This document shows, piece after piece, positions 9,241 through 17,697 of a DNA stretch of 64,000 nt (the first letter of the stretch is position 1; every line of letters starts with the position of its first letter). The notes under the pieces are model-generated. The model was given only the letters and a program-made list of their open reading frames with translations. It had not been told where the DNA came from and did not search any database. The translations under genes were made by a program, and so were the position numbers. Where the stretch lies: NCBI GenBank assembly GCA_030848545.1, contig JAVDCA010000011.1, forward strand, positions 124,001-188,000, read 5' to 3'. The stretch comes from Astrobacterium formosum (GTDB lineage: Bacteria > Pseudomonadota > Alphaproteobacteria > Rhizobiales > Xanthobacteraceae).

Positions 9241-9713
9241 CGACAGTCGCCAGCCGCCTGTTTATGAGCACGCCGGGCCGTGACGCGATGGCGACATGGA
9301 TCGCCATCGTGGACCTGCTCACGCAGGGCACAGATGGCCCGAAGCGCACGGAGTTGATGGCCGTCGCGGGCGTTGCCGCGAGCGTGATCGCCGACCACGC
9401 CCCGAAGGACGCTGCGATCATTTCCACCTGTAGCGGGCCGCGCACGCGCATCTATTGCATCTACGACGATGACGCGATCGAGGGCTCGGACGCAAACGAG
9501 GAGCCTCTCGGGTTCGATCCGCTGGAAGGCGACTGGCGGGTTTCGCTCCCGTGCCTGACCGACGACCTCTCATGGATTCAAACGGCACTGAAGAAGCACA
9601 GCACCCGCATCACCGCACGCGGGCCTGATGACGACATCGCCAAGGCCGAGGCTACTCAGTCGGCGCAGACGGCCGCCCTCGTTTTCGATCGAAAGGGGTT
9701 CCTCGGGTCATGA
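9237..9713 (+). CDS. CBASS-associated protein of unknown fold (candidate second HORMA, Cap8 position)
   Basis: This 158-aa protein lies between Cap6 and the HORMA protein. It overlaps both neighbours by 4 bp, so it is certainly part of the operon. I see no catalytic motif. A small N-terminal helical part is followed by a strand-rich segment with several tryptophans (GDWRVSLPC...SWIQTALKK). Some type III CBASS operons carry a second, diverged HORMA protein (Cap8), and the size and position would fit. The sequence similarity is not evident by eye, so a new accessory subunit is equally possible. Confidence 0.55.
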   Translation: MTTVASRLFMSTPGRDAMATWIAIVDLLTQGTDGPKRTELMAVAGVAASVIADHAPKDAAIISTCSGPRTRIYCIYDDDAIEGSDANEEPLGFDPLEGDWRVSLPCLTDDLSWIQTALKKHSTRITARGPDDDIAKAEATQSAQTAALVFDRKGFLGS

Positions 9714-10210
9714 CCAGCGTCGGCGTCTATTCCTATACGCACTCGGTCACTTACGTGGCCGACAACATTCTGAAGAGCTTCAAGGACATCATCCGCCTCA
9801 GCGGCCTCGATCCCACGAAACTCGTTGAGGACTGGTCAGTCCTCATGCGAGGCATGACCACATGGTTATCTTCCGGTCATCTGGAATGCGTTGTGCTGGA
9901 AGTCTTCCACCCTGTCACCGACGCCCTCGTCGGGCGCTGGGATATCGACATTGTCTACGGCGCCGCTGGCGACGGGAGCTTTTGGACCGACACCGAACAG
10001 ATCAAGTATCACATTCGCAAGGCGGGGCTGTGGCCGAGTCAAGCAAGCTACCGTCTGATCCTGCAAAACAAGCCGGGACGCCCCTCCGTAGATGGTTGGG
10101 GCGCGGCTGAGTACCGCTCGACCGAAGGATTTGTGCGTCAGAGCCTAGGCTCGACAATCGACCACAACGGGCTTGGCGGGAACGCTGCCTATTGGAGGAA
10201 GGTCGGATGA
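9710..10210 (+). CDS. cap7: CBASS Cap7, bacterial HORMA-domain protein
   Basis: This 166-aa protein spans a single HORMA fold. It has N-terminal helices ([19 protein letters not shown]), a central beta-hairpin ([26 protein letters not shown]) and a C-terminal safety-belt-like region ending at the stop. In type III CBASS the HORMA protein binds a peptide signal and then activates the CD-NTase; Cap6 removes it. It overlaps the upstream gene by 4 bp, and its stop codon overlaps the CD-NTase start (ATGA), giving tight translational coupling. Confidence 0.88.
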   Translation: MTSVGVYSYTHSVTYVADNILKSFKDIIRLSGLDPTKLVEDWSVLMRGMTTWLSSGHLECVVLEVFHPVTDALVGRWDIDIVYGAAGDGSFWTDTEQIKYHIRKAGLWPSQASYRLILQNKPGRPSVDGWGAAEYRSTEGFVRQSLGSTIDHNGLGGNAAYWRKVG

Positions 10211-11109
10211 TCACGCTTGATGAGGCGTTTCGCAAATTCAAAAGTCGGTTGGAGTTGAACGACCGCGAGCAAAAAAATGCGACTCAGCGGCATACCGAAG
10301 TCCGGGAGTATCTGGAAACGAAGTTTGCCGTCGAGCGCAGCTTCCTCACCGGATCATATGCGCGGCACACGAAGACGAAGCCGCTGAAGGACATCGACAT
10401 CTTCTTCGTGCTCAAGGAGTGCGAGCGCCACTACCGCGGTAATGCTCCGTCGGTGGTTCTGACCGCGTTCTATGACGCGCTAGTGGCAAAGTATGGCAAG
10501 GCGGCAATCCGCAAGCAGAGCCGGTCGGTGAATGTGGATTTCGGTGTCGTTATCGATGCTGATGACAACACCGACTACCGCGTAGTCAGCATCGACGTGG
10601 TGCCCGCCTTCGAAGAAGGCGACGACTACGAGATCCCGGACGATGATTCAGGAAAATGGATCAAGACCAATCCGGACATCCACGCCGACAAGGCCACCGC
10701 GTCCCACAAAGCGTTTTCGAACGAGTGGAAGGGCCTCGTGCGCATGGTGAAGTACTGGAACAACAACCCGCGGCACGGCACCGACAAGCCAGTGAAGCCG
10801 TCGTTTCTCATCGAGGTAATGGCGCTGCAATGCCTCTACGGAGATTGGCAGGGCCGCTTCGACTACGAACTACAAAGCTTCTTCGCCACGCTAGCCGACC
10901 GCATTCTGGCAGAATGGCCCGACCCGGCAGGGCTCGGCCCCCCCGTGAGCAACGGGATGGATGCTGCGCGGAAGATGCGCGCGCGCGAACTCTTACAGAC
11001 CGCCAGCCGCGAGGCGACGCTCGCGATTAATTTCGCACGCCGAGGGCAGAATGGTGAAGCTCTGAAGGCGTGGCGCACCCTGTTCGGCCCCAGGTTTCCG
11101 CTGTCTTGA
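10207..11109 (+). CDS. cdnC: CBASS CD-NTase (cGAS/DncV-like nucleotidyltransferase)
   Basis: This 300-aa nucleotidyltransferase makes the cyclic oligonucleotide alarm signal. The active site is visible: GS at 49-50, DID at 62-64 and a third metal-binding aspartate at D130 in [13 protein letters not shown] 10207 is preferred over TTG 10192 because GGAGGAAGG lies just upstream and the start overlaps the HORMA stop. With a single HORMA protein, TRIP13 and NucC around it, the closest known layout is the E. coli MS115-1 system, whose CdnC makes cyclic tri-AMP. Clade C versus D cannot be settled by eye, so the product (probably cAAA) follows from the NucC effector. Confidence 0.92.
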   Translation: MITLDEAFRKFKSRLELNDREQKNATQRHTEVREYLETKFAVERSFLTGSYARHTKTKPLKDIDIFFVLKECERHYRGNAPSVVLTAFYDALVAKYGKAAIRKQSRSVNVDFGVVIDADDNTDYRVVSIDVVPAFEEGDDYEIPDDDSGKWIKTNPDIHADKATASHKAFSNEWKGLVRMVKYWNNNPRHGTDKPVKPSFLIEVMALQCLYGDWQGRFDYELQSFFATLADRILAEWPDPAGLGPPVSNGMDAARKMRARELLQTASREATLAINFARRGQNGEALKAWRTLFGPRFPLS

Positions 11110-11142
11110 CTAACACGGTGACCGCCTTTTTGGGAGTTCAAT

Positions 11143-11862
11143 ATGTCCGATTGGTCTCTTCCTGTTTTGCTGGCCTCGCTTCACGAGGATATTCAGCAAC
11201 GGCTCGCCACTGTGCGCAAAAGCTTCGCCCATCCCGGCACGAAAGGCGACGCGAGCGAGAGTGTGTGGATCGAACTGCTCGACACCTACCTCCCGAAACG
11301 TTATCAAGCCGCGACTGCACACGTCGTCGACAGCCAAGGCGCCTTTAGCCAGCAAATTGATGTGGTGGTCTTCGATCGCCAATACTCCCCATTTATCTTC
11401 AAGTACCAAGGCCAGACCATCATCCCTGCGGAAAGCGTTTACGCAGTCTTCGAGGCGAAACAGACCGCTAATGCGGCACTCGTGGCCTACGCCCAGGATA
11501 AAGTGGCAAGCGTCCGGCGGCTCCATCGCACAAGCCTGCCCATCCCCTACGCTAAAGGCACCTATCCGCCCAAGCCGCTCATCCCGATCTTGGGTGGTCT
11601 CTTGACGTTTGAGAGCGAGTGGACCCCTGCCCTGGGGCCTTCGTTTGAATCCGCGCTAGTGAAAGACGTGGGTGAGGGCCGCCTCGAAATCGGGTGCGTC
11701 GCTTCACACGGCCACTTCTTTAATGACGCTGGCAAGTACGTGTTGGCGAGTGAAGGCAAGCCCGCGACGGCGTTCCTATTCAAGCTCATCGCACAACTCC
11801 AATTTAGCGGCACTGTGCCGATGATCGACTTAGATGCTTATGCCAAGTGGCTTGTGAAATAG
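11143..11862 (+). CDS. nucC: CBASS effector nuclease NucC
   Basis: This 239-aa protein closely matches NucC, a restriction-enzyme-like DNA endonuclease. NucC forms trimers that join into hexamers on binding cyclic tri-adenylate and then degrade DNA to kill the infected cell. The catalytic residues line up with known NucC: D73 in QIDVVV, and E104 and K106 in FEAKQ. Other near-invariant blocks are YLPKRYQAA, RRLHRTSLPIP and QLQFSGTVPMID. It follows the CD-NTase by 33 bp with a ggagtt ribosome site. It has the full length for the family and no sign of damage. Confidence 0.95.
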   Translation: MSDWSLPVLLASLHEDIQQRLATVRKSFAHPGTKGDASESVWIELLDTYLPKRYQAATAHVVDSQGAFSQQIDVVVFDRQYSPFIFKYQGQTIIPAESVYAVFEAKQTANAALVAYAQDKVASVRRLHRTSLPIPYAKGTYPPKPLIPILGGLLTFESEWTPALGPSFESALVKDVGEGRLEIGCVASHGHFFNDAGKYVLASEGKPATAFLFKLIAQLQFSGTVPMIDLDAYAKWLVK

Positions 11863-11990
11863 GCAAGAGCCCTTATCGGACTGGGAGAACGGCATTCGCA
11901 TTGATGGGACACCCCAATACGCATATTCTCCCAACATCGGAGGCGAACGTTGGCGCGGAAGCACGTTTTTTCAGAGCGCAGGGGCACTCC

Positions 11991-13253
11991 ATGAAAAATA
12001 TCGTTGTTTGTTGCGACGGGACTGGAAATGAAATCAGCGAAAACATTTCCAATGTCCTGAAGCTATATCGCGTACTCCGAAAGACCGGCAAGACCGAGCC
12101 AACGCAGGTAGTCTTCTATGATCCCGGTGTAGGTACGCTCGCTCGCCCCAACCCCTGGACCAAGCTCAAGCAAGACGCGGTCACCGTGCTGGGATTGGCG
12201 ACGGGCTATGGCCTAGATGACAACGTCCTCAAGGCTTACGCCTTCTTGGTCAATCATTACGAAGAAGGCGACGATATCTTCCTCTTTGGGTTCAGTCGTG
12301 GCGCTTACACGGTGCGCGTACTAGCTGGGCTTGTACACAAGGTTGGCCTGCTCTCGCCTCAGCAATGCAATCTCGCTGATGCGGCGCTAACGGCCTACAA
12401 GCAAGCAAGCGCGACGACAAGCGAGCAGGGAGACGTGGCGGCAGCTATCGCTATATCGTCGGACGGCGATGGAATGCCACAAGCTCAGCCAACGTCCCGC
12501 GATGACCAAGCATCGCAATTCGCCCGCATCGTATCGACGAGGTGGCCCACGATCAAATTCCTTGGCGTTTGGGACACCGTTGCAAGTGTAATCGTGCCAC
12601 GGCCTGATCGGTTCTATACTTTCAGTCTTCAGAAGCTTGCGTTCACGCAACTCAATCCGAGTGTTAAGGTGTTTCGGCAAGCCATCGCCATCGATGAGCG
12701 GCGCAGGATGTTCCGAATCGAACCTTGGAAAGAGCCACAGAATTTTATGCACAATCGCTTTAGTGTTACAAACAACTCACAGCCGCAAGACTCCCTACAG
12801 GTATGGTTCGCGGGTGTGCATGCCGATATCGGAGGTGGCTATCCAGAGCAGGAAAGCGGTCTGTCCAAGTTTCCACTATTATGGATGATCAATGAAGCAA
12901 TAAAGCATGGTCTTGCTGTCAATTCACAAACCGTAAATCAGCTTGCGTGGGGCATTCAGCGCAAAGGAAGTCCATTCAGCTATGTTGCCCCCGATATTCG
13001 ACGAGACCCGCATCAATCTATGACAATGGTTTGGCGCTGTTTGGAGTGGCTGCCAAAAGCTGACAAACACAAAGAATGGAACAAACGTCGATCATGGCTT
13101 GGGCATTACGTTCCCAACGCCGAGCCGCGTCCAATTCCTCCGAACGCTTACATTCATGAATCGGTCGTCGAGCGAATGAAGGCCGTTCCGTGCTATCGCC
13201 CAGTTAATCTGCCAGCGAGCTATCAGATCATCCCAATGGCTTCCCACCATTAA
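11991..13253 (+). CDS. DUF2235 alpha/beta hydrolase (Tle1-like lipase/phospholipase fold)
   Basis: This 420-aa protein begins with the DUF2235 hallmark KNIVVCCDGTGNEI and has the nucleophile elbow GFSRGAYT (G-x-S-x-G) near residue 103. DUF2235 proteins are alpha/beta hydrolases; some are type VI secretion phospholipases, and others are uncharacterised cytoplasmic proteins. ATG 11991 is chosen because the conserved domain begins there. The frame stays open back to 11847, overlapping nucC. There is no signal peptide. Its place directly after NucC suggests either an extra membrane-attacking CBASS effector or a separate defence gene (inference). Confidence 0.8.
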   Translation: MKNIVVCCDGTGNEISENISNVLKLYRVLRKTGKTEPTQVVFYDPGVGTLARPNPWTKLKQDAVTVLGLATGYGLDDNVLKAYAFLVNHYEEGDDIFLFGFSRGAYTVRVLAGLVHKVGLLSPQQCNLADAALTAYKQASATTSEQGDVAAAIAISSDGDGMPQAQPTSRDDQASQFARIVSTRWPTIKFLGVWDTVASVIVPRPDRFYTFSLQKLAFTQLNPSVKVFRQAIAIDERRRMFRIEPWKEPQNFMHNRFSVTNNSQPQDSLQVWFAGVHADIGGGYPEQESGLSKFPLLWMINEAIKHGLAVNSQTVNQLAWGIQRKGSPFSYVAPDIRRDPHQSMTMVWRCLEWLPKADKHKEWNKRRSWLGHYVPNAEPRPIPPNAYIHESVVERMKAVPCYRPVNLPASYQIIPMASHH

Positions 13254-13310
13254 TTTGAGTTACCGTTGCGATGGCAGTCATAGAACGAAATTTGGTCGGA
13301 GCTTTCCGGA

Positions 13311-16300
13311 ATGCCAGCCCGGGACATTAGATCGCTCGATCTTTGGCCGCATCAGCGTGCCGGCGTCGATGCATGCAATCGTTATCTTGCCTCGGGTGCA
13401 ACGCGCTCCGCCCTCGTACAGATGCCGACCGGTACTGGAAAGACCGGCGTGATGGCGACGATTTCGGCCATACACACGACCAGCAAACCGGTTCTAGTAG
13501 TCTGTCCATCGATTGCGTTGGTGCAGCAGCTTATCGACGACTTCAGCGGCCTGTTCTGGAAGAAGATCGGCGCCGACAACGCTTGGGCGCCTGAAAAGAC
13601 GCTCCATCTGCTCCCGAGCGTGCTCGACGACACCATCAAGGCAATGGACAGCGCGCGCGGCGACCGTGTCGTCGTGCTGGCGACGATACAAACACTGCAA
13701 CAAATCCATTCGGGACCCCACTATGGGCGGTTCGCCGGCCGATTCGGCACAGTCCTGTTCGATGAAGGCCATCGCGAGCCAGCAACACTCTGGGCAAAAG
13801 CGGTCCGCGGACTCGGCGCACCGACCATTCTTTTCAGTGCCACGCCGTTCCGAAACGACCTCAAAATATTCGAGGTAGATGAGCAATACGTGCATTTTCT
13901 TTCCTTCGAGCAGGCAGTGGCCGACCGTCTCATCAGGGGGGTCGACATCGTCGAGGAAACTCTCGACGGCGGCGCTACCGAATTTGCGAGAAGAGCAATC
14001 GTGGTGCGCGACCATCTAATCGCGAGTGGTCGTTACGACTCCGGGAGCAAGATGATTGTCCGTGCGGCGAGTGAAGACGACGTCGAAACGCTGTTCGCGG
14101 CTTTCATCAGCGAGCTTGGCAGCCGGAGCGAGGGCGTGCTGGCACTCCACCATAATTATTCTCTTGATGGGGCTCCTGGCCGGCAACGCCGTCCCGATGT
14201 GCCGCGGGATCTGAGGACACGCACCGAGCGGTTTCTCATCCACCAATTTATGCTTTCAGAAGGGATCGATGATCCGGCGTGCACGATGCTTGCGTTGTAC
14301 GACCCTTTTTCGACCGAACGGCAACTCGTCCAGCAGGTTGGCCGCATCACGCGGCATGGAGGGCAAGTCGGCATGCCGGTCGAGCCCGCGTTCGTGCTGG
14401 CACGAAGGGGAAACGAAGTATCCAAGATGTGGAATAGATTTCTGTGTTTTGATCGTGCGTGCGTAGCTAACAACGGGAAGCCGCCGATCCGGAACGATGC
14501 AGGCGTGCTTGAGGGCCTGATAGCTGCATTACCCAGAATGGATTACATATCGGGTAAGTTTCGCGCCCGTCTCGACATTCAAGATGTGGACCTCGAAGAG
14601 GAACTGCGGATTCCAAAATCAGCCGTGGTGTTCGACTTAGACAAGAATTTCGACCTCGACGAATTCCAGACGGAGGTTTCGGAAGAGCTCAAGGAGGAAG
14701 ACAGGTTCGAACGCAGGCTCGGAAGCATTGCCGATGGCAACTGCCGGTACCATTTGACACTGCGGCTGCGCCAATCTCCGTTTTTGGCGGATTCGCTTTT
14801 CCTGTCGCCGTCGCTGGAACTGACGATCTATGCCAAACGGCGCGACAAGCTGTTCTTTTATGACAGCGCCGGCCTCTGGATCGAGAATTCGGATGCGCGC
14901 GGGCGCATGAAGGCTGGCCCGTTACGCTCGCTCATTCCAGAGGATACGGAGACGCGCGTGACCTCTCTCACAATGAAGAACACGGATCTCGGACCGGTCG
15001 CTATCAAGAGCAGAAGCATTGATGCCCGCTCGCTTGCCGAGTCCGGCGTGTTTATGGGCGAGCACCTCCATGTCGTTACCCGAGCGGCGGGACGCGTCGG
15101 CAAGAGCCGCCGCGCGGTCGCTTTTGCCCGTGCCCGCGTCCGGGACGGCGAAGGCGCCAGATGGACCCCGAACGAGTTCTACAATTGGACCGAAGAGGTG
15201 GAGAAGCAGTTGCGGAGTAAGGCGGCGTGTGCCGCCCTATTCGAAAGGTTTGCGACGCCTTCACCGACGCCCGCAGCCACCGATCCGAAGAACATTCTCA
15301 TCGACGTCAACGATCTCCGCGACGAGTTCGTCAATGACAAGCAGGAGACGGCAGAGTTCGATCTCGACCATGTCTGTACCGACGTCGCGAACGATCCGCG
15401 AGGACCGAAGGACTTTCCCTACCGCTTCGACGTATTCGTCAATGGCTCGGCGGTGCCGGTCTGGATCAAATGGGACAGGAAGAAACAGAAGTACTGGCTC
15501 CGTTCGGACGGCCTAAGCGCGTTCAAGCTCAAGGAGAATCCGCGGATTTCGCTAACGCGTCGTCTGAATCAGAAACAACCTTTCCGCATCGTGGTCGCCG
15601 GATCGCTACTCGTCTATGCATTCGGCGGGTTCTACGCCGTGGACCTCGACCTGAGACGTCGCGGCGGCGCCGGCACCATGTTGTTGAACCTAACACGAGG
15701 CATATCCGGTCTCGATGCAATCACATCCGAAAAAGGCGCCCTGACGGTTGCTGCACGCACATGGCCCAGGCACTCGCTATTTCATTTCATCGACCAAGCC
15801 CTTCAGCCTGGATCGAGATCGAAGCCGTTCGGAGAGCCTTTTCCCACGCTGGTTTGCGACGATCTCGGTACCGAGGTTGCGGACTTCATCGGTGCCGACG
15901 ACGGGACGGCTAGCGCCATGCCCCGGGCAACCTTCATCGCGGCCAAATGGAAAGATGGCGACCCTGGCGTCTCGGCATCACTGATCTACGACGTTTGCGG
16001 ACAAGTGGGCAAAAACCTCGCCTATCTGAAGCCCGACGCTCGCGATCTTCCGGGAGCGCCAGCAAAATGGAACGGCGAGTGGAAACTTGCGGGCGGAAGG
16101 GTCCCTCGCATACGCGCGGGCACAAATGCAGCCGCGGCACGATCGGTGCTCCGACAGGTGCGCGCGGATCCGAATGCGCAGCGTTCGTTCTGGATGGTGC
16201 TGGCCGGCGGAATTCTCTCGAGGGCGGCGCTTGAACAGGCCTTGTCAGGCGGAATGCCACACGCGCACGTGCTCCAGTTCGCTCACCTGGTGCTGTCAGT

Positions 16301-16355
16301 TCACTCTGCCTGCCAGTCCGTGGGCGCGGATCTTCGCATTTATTGCGCAGAATAA
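13311..16355 (+). CDS. large SF2 DEAD/DEAH-type helicase with nuclease-like C-terminus
   Basis: This is a 1014-aa protein. The N-terminal SF2 helicase core has motif I PTGTGKT at 39-45, motif II DEGH at 151-154, motif III SAT at 176-178 and a motif VI-like QQVGRITRHG near residue 347. The middle region is unrecognised. Near residues 845-880 a CDDLGTEVADFI segment followed by FIAAKW resembles a D...E.x.D...K nuclease core, then KNLAYL. A helicase fused to a nuclease is typical of anti-phage proteins. It starts 58 bp after the DUF2235 gene on the same strand and may form a unit with it. Confidence 0.75.
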   Translation: MPARDIRSLDLWPHQRAGVDACNRYLASGATRSALVQMPTGTGKTGVMATISAIHTTSKPVLVVCPSIALVQQLIDDFSGLFWKKIGADNAWAPEKTLHLLPSVLDDTIKAMDSARGDRVVVLATIQTLQQIHSGPHYGRFAGRFGTVLFDEGHREPATLWAKAVRGLGAPTILFSATPFRNDLKIFEVDEQYVHFLSFEQAVADRLIRGVDIVEETLDGGATEFARRAIVVRDHLIASGRYDSGSKMIVRAASEDDVETLFAAFISELGSRSEGVLALHHNYSLDGAPGRQRRPDVPRDLRTRTERFLIHQFMLSEGIDDPACTMLALYDPFSTERQLVQQVGRITRHGGQVGMPVEPAFVLARRGNEVSKMWNRFLCFDRACVANNGKPPIRNDAGVLEGLIAALPRMDYISGKFRARLDIQDVDLEEELRIPKSAVVFDLDKNFDLDEFQTEVSEELKEEDRFERRLGSIADGNCRYHLTLRLRQSPFLADSLFLSPSLELTIYAKRRDKLFFYDSAGLWIENSDARGRMKAGPLRSLIPEDTETRVTSLTMKNTDLGPVAIKSRSIDARSLAESGVFMGEHLHVVTRAAGRVGKSRRAVAFARARVRDGEGARWTPNEFYNWTEEVEKQLRSKAACAALFERFATPSPTPAATDPKNILIDVNDLRDEFVNDKQETAEFDLDHVCTDVANDPRGPKDFPYRFDVFVNGSAVPVWIKWDRKKQKYWLRSDGLSAFKLKENPRISLTRRLNQKQPFRIVVAGSLLVYAFGGFYAVDLDLRRRGGAGTMLLNLTRGISGLDAITSEKGALTVAARTWPRHSLFHFIDQALQPGSRSKPFGEPFPTLVCDDLGTEVADFIGADDGTASAMPRATFIAAKWKDGDPGVSASLIYDVCGQVGKNLAYLKPDARDLPGAPAKWNGEWKLAGGRVPRIRAGTNAAAARSVLRQVRADPNAQRSFWMVLAGGILSRAALEQALSGGMPHAHVLQFAHLVLSVHSACQSVGADLRIYCAE

Positions 16356-17000
16356 GCCATTGCTTCCCATGTATTTTTGGGCAGCGTCAGTATAAAGTAG
16401 CAAGATCTGTCTCGGACAGTTGCTTCATAACATGAATGATCTGTCGGGCGCGAGAGCCGTTCTTAAACGTGCTCTAGCAATCGGGGAGAAGATTTCTATG
16501 CCTACGCATTGGAATATTCACGACGTTAGAGCCCGGCTTCGCCGGCTGTCAACGAACTAGTGGGCGCGTGACCCGCCTAAAGCCGGTTTCCCATTCCTTA
16601 CTTGCCAAAGTTGATATAATGACCTCTTACTTATCAAGTAGCTGTACTTTCGTCACAAGTTACGTGCTTGTTGAGATTTTTTCGCGCTCGAAAATTTCGC
16701 GAAAGAGTTCCGAGGATTGTCTTCACACTCGCGATGTTGGCCTTCTGATGCGCTAGGCGGAAGCGTCCCGCTGGCGGTTGGCACAAAGATGGGCGGCCTC
16801 AAGCGCGATGACGACAACCCGCTTGTTTGCGACCTCCTCGTCATCGAAGAAGCCTCGATGGTCCGGTCGTCTGGGTTTCGAGCGGGTCAGCGCGGCGAAG
16901 TGACTGGCCGGTGGCGAATTTCACGGAGGGTGCTTCGAACAGTCCAACGCCAACAAATATATTCTCACCTTTGAATGTGTTAAAAGCACAACTTTTTCGC
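16356..17000. other. decayed intergenic region between defence block and recombinase
   Basis: No intact gene is supported in this stretch, which is clearly more AT-rich than the flanks. It contains a short helicase gene remnant (16789-16863, listed separately). An imperfect dyad TTGATA (16611-16616) / TATCAA (16632-16637) only loosely resembles the 9-14-9 sites. This looks like a scrap of several older insertions. Confidence 0.5.
16789..16863 (+). pseudogene. remnant of a RecD2/TraA-type helicase gene
   Basis: Twenty-five codons read MGGLKRDDDNPLVCDLL followed by VIEEASMV. This matches the segment just before and including Walker B of RecD-like SF1 helicases (typical form: GGFKRDEDNPL...CDLLVVDEASMVD). 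No other helicase motif is present on either side and the frame is not a full gene, so I read it as a fragment left by rearrangement. The Walker B aspartate is replaced by Glu. Confidence 0.55.
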
Positions 17001-17032
17001 CACTGATAAGCTTTTCAGCCTTTCCTTATCAG
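17001..17032. repeat. right copy of 9-14-9 dyad, upstream of recombinase
   Basis: A perfect inverted repeat, ACTGATAAG (17001-17009) and CTTATCAGT (17024-17032), has a 14-nt spacer. Arms and spacing are identical to those at 6009-6040, 10,992 bp away. It sits 34 bp before the -35 box of the recombinase promoter, so it would be at about -70 to -100 from the start of transcription. That position is unusual for a simple repressor site and fits an attachment site. Confidence 0.65.
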
Positions 17033-17066
17033 TACAAAATCGCGAAATTCGGCCAAAAATGGCCTA

Positions 17067-17095
17067 TTGCAATATAACAGACAATGCGCTATAAT
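17067..17095 (+). promoter_or_regulatory. sigma70-like promoter of the short recombinase gene
   Basis: TTGCAA (17067-17072), a 17-nt spacer and TATAAT (17090-17095) form a strong consensus-like promoter. It lies 25 bp before ATG 17121. This also argues against the upstream ATG 17067, which would overlap the -35 box. Confidence 0.65.
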
Positions 17096-17120
17096 ATACT
17101 TGACAATAGACGCACAGGCC

Positions 17121-17696
17121 ATGGCTGGCAAACAGGCAAAAATACTTTCTAAAACCGAAGTTAACCTTCTCCTCGACTTTGCCCGCCTGACCCGGAATCC
17201 CCTCCGAAATCGTGTGATCGTGCTGCTGTCGGCCAAAGCAGGCCTACGGGCGAAGGAGATTGCCTGCCTGTCTTGGGACATGGTCGTTGATCCGCAAGGC
17301 CAAGTCGGCACGGTCATCGAACTTCGGGACACCGCGGCCAAGGGACGCCACGGGCGCATCATTCCGCTCCATCCCGAACTGGCGAAAGCGCTGGACGCCT
17401 GGCGCAGGTCGTCGGCGGACACCGACTACGTCGTCCAATCCGATCGCGGAGGACCGATGACACCGTTGAGCGTCGTCGTCTGGTTCAATCGGGCGTTCAA
17501 GGCCGTCGGTCTTAAAGGCTGCTCGTCACACAGCGGCCGCCGGACATTTATCACGCGGGCGGCGCGACTCGTACATCGTGCGGGCGGCTCGTTGCGCGAT
17601 GTGCAGCTTCTCGCAGGTCATCGATCAATTCAGACGACTCAGCGATACATCGAAGGCAGTTCTGACGCCCAGTTCAAGTTGGTCTCGTTGATCTGA
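17121..17696 (+). CDS. catalytic-domain-only tyrosine recombinase
   Basis: This 191-aa tyrosine recombinase has all catalytic residues: R43 in GLRAKEI, K74, H137 and R140 in HSGRRT, H167 in GHRS and the nucleophile Y176 in TTQRYIE. It lacks the usual N-terminal arm-binding and core-binding domains (a normal integrase is 300-400 aa), so its size is like FimB/FimE-type recombinases. The start is set by the promoter at 17067-17095. A 9-14-9 dyad lies about 90 bp upstream, with a twin 11 kb away. The stop is followed after one base by the next gene, so the two are co-transcribed. Confidence 0.85.
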   Translation: MAGKQAKILSKTEVNLLLDFARLTRNPLRNRVIVLLSAKAGLRAKEIACLSWDMVVDPQGQVGTVIELRDTAAKGRHGRIIPLHPELAKALDAWRRSSADTDYVVQSDRGGPMTPLSVVVWFNRAFKAVGLKGCSSHSGRRTFITRAARLVHRAGGSLRDVQLLAGHRSIQTTQRYIEGSSDAQFKLVSLI

Positions 17697-17697
17697 G

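Noticed and set aside
16611-16637. Third, degenerate copy of the 9-14-9 dyad
   Set aside because: Only six bases per arm pair and the spacing differs; it could be chance in AT-rich sequence.
17067-17120. Upstream ATG 17067 as start of the short recombinase
   Set aside because: It coincides with the -35 box of a well-formed promoter, and the family homology begins at ATG 17121.
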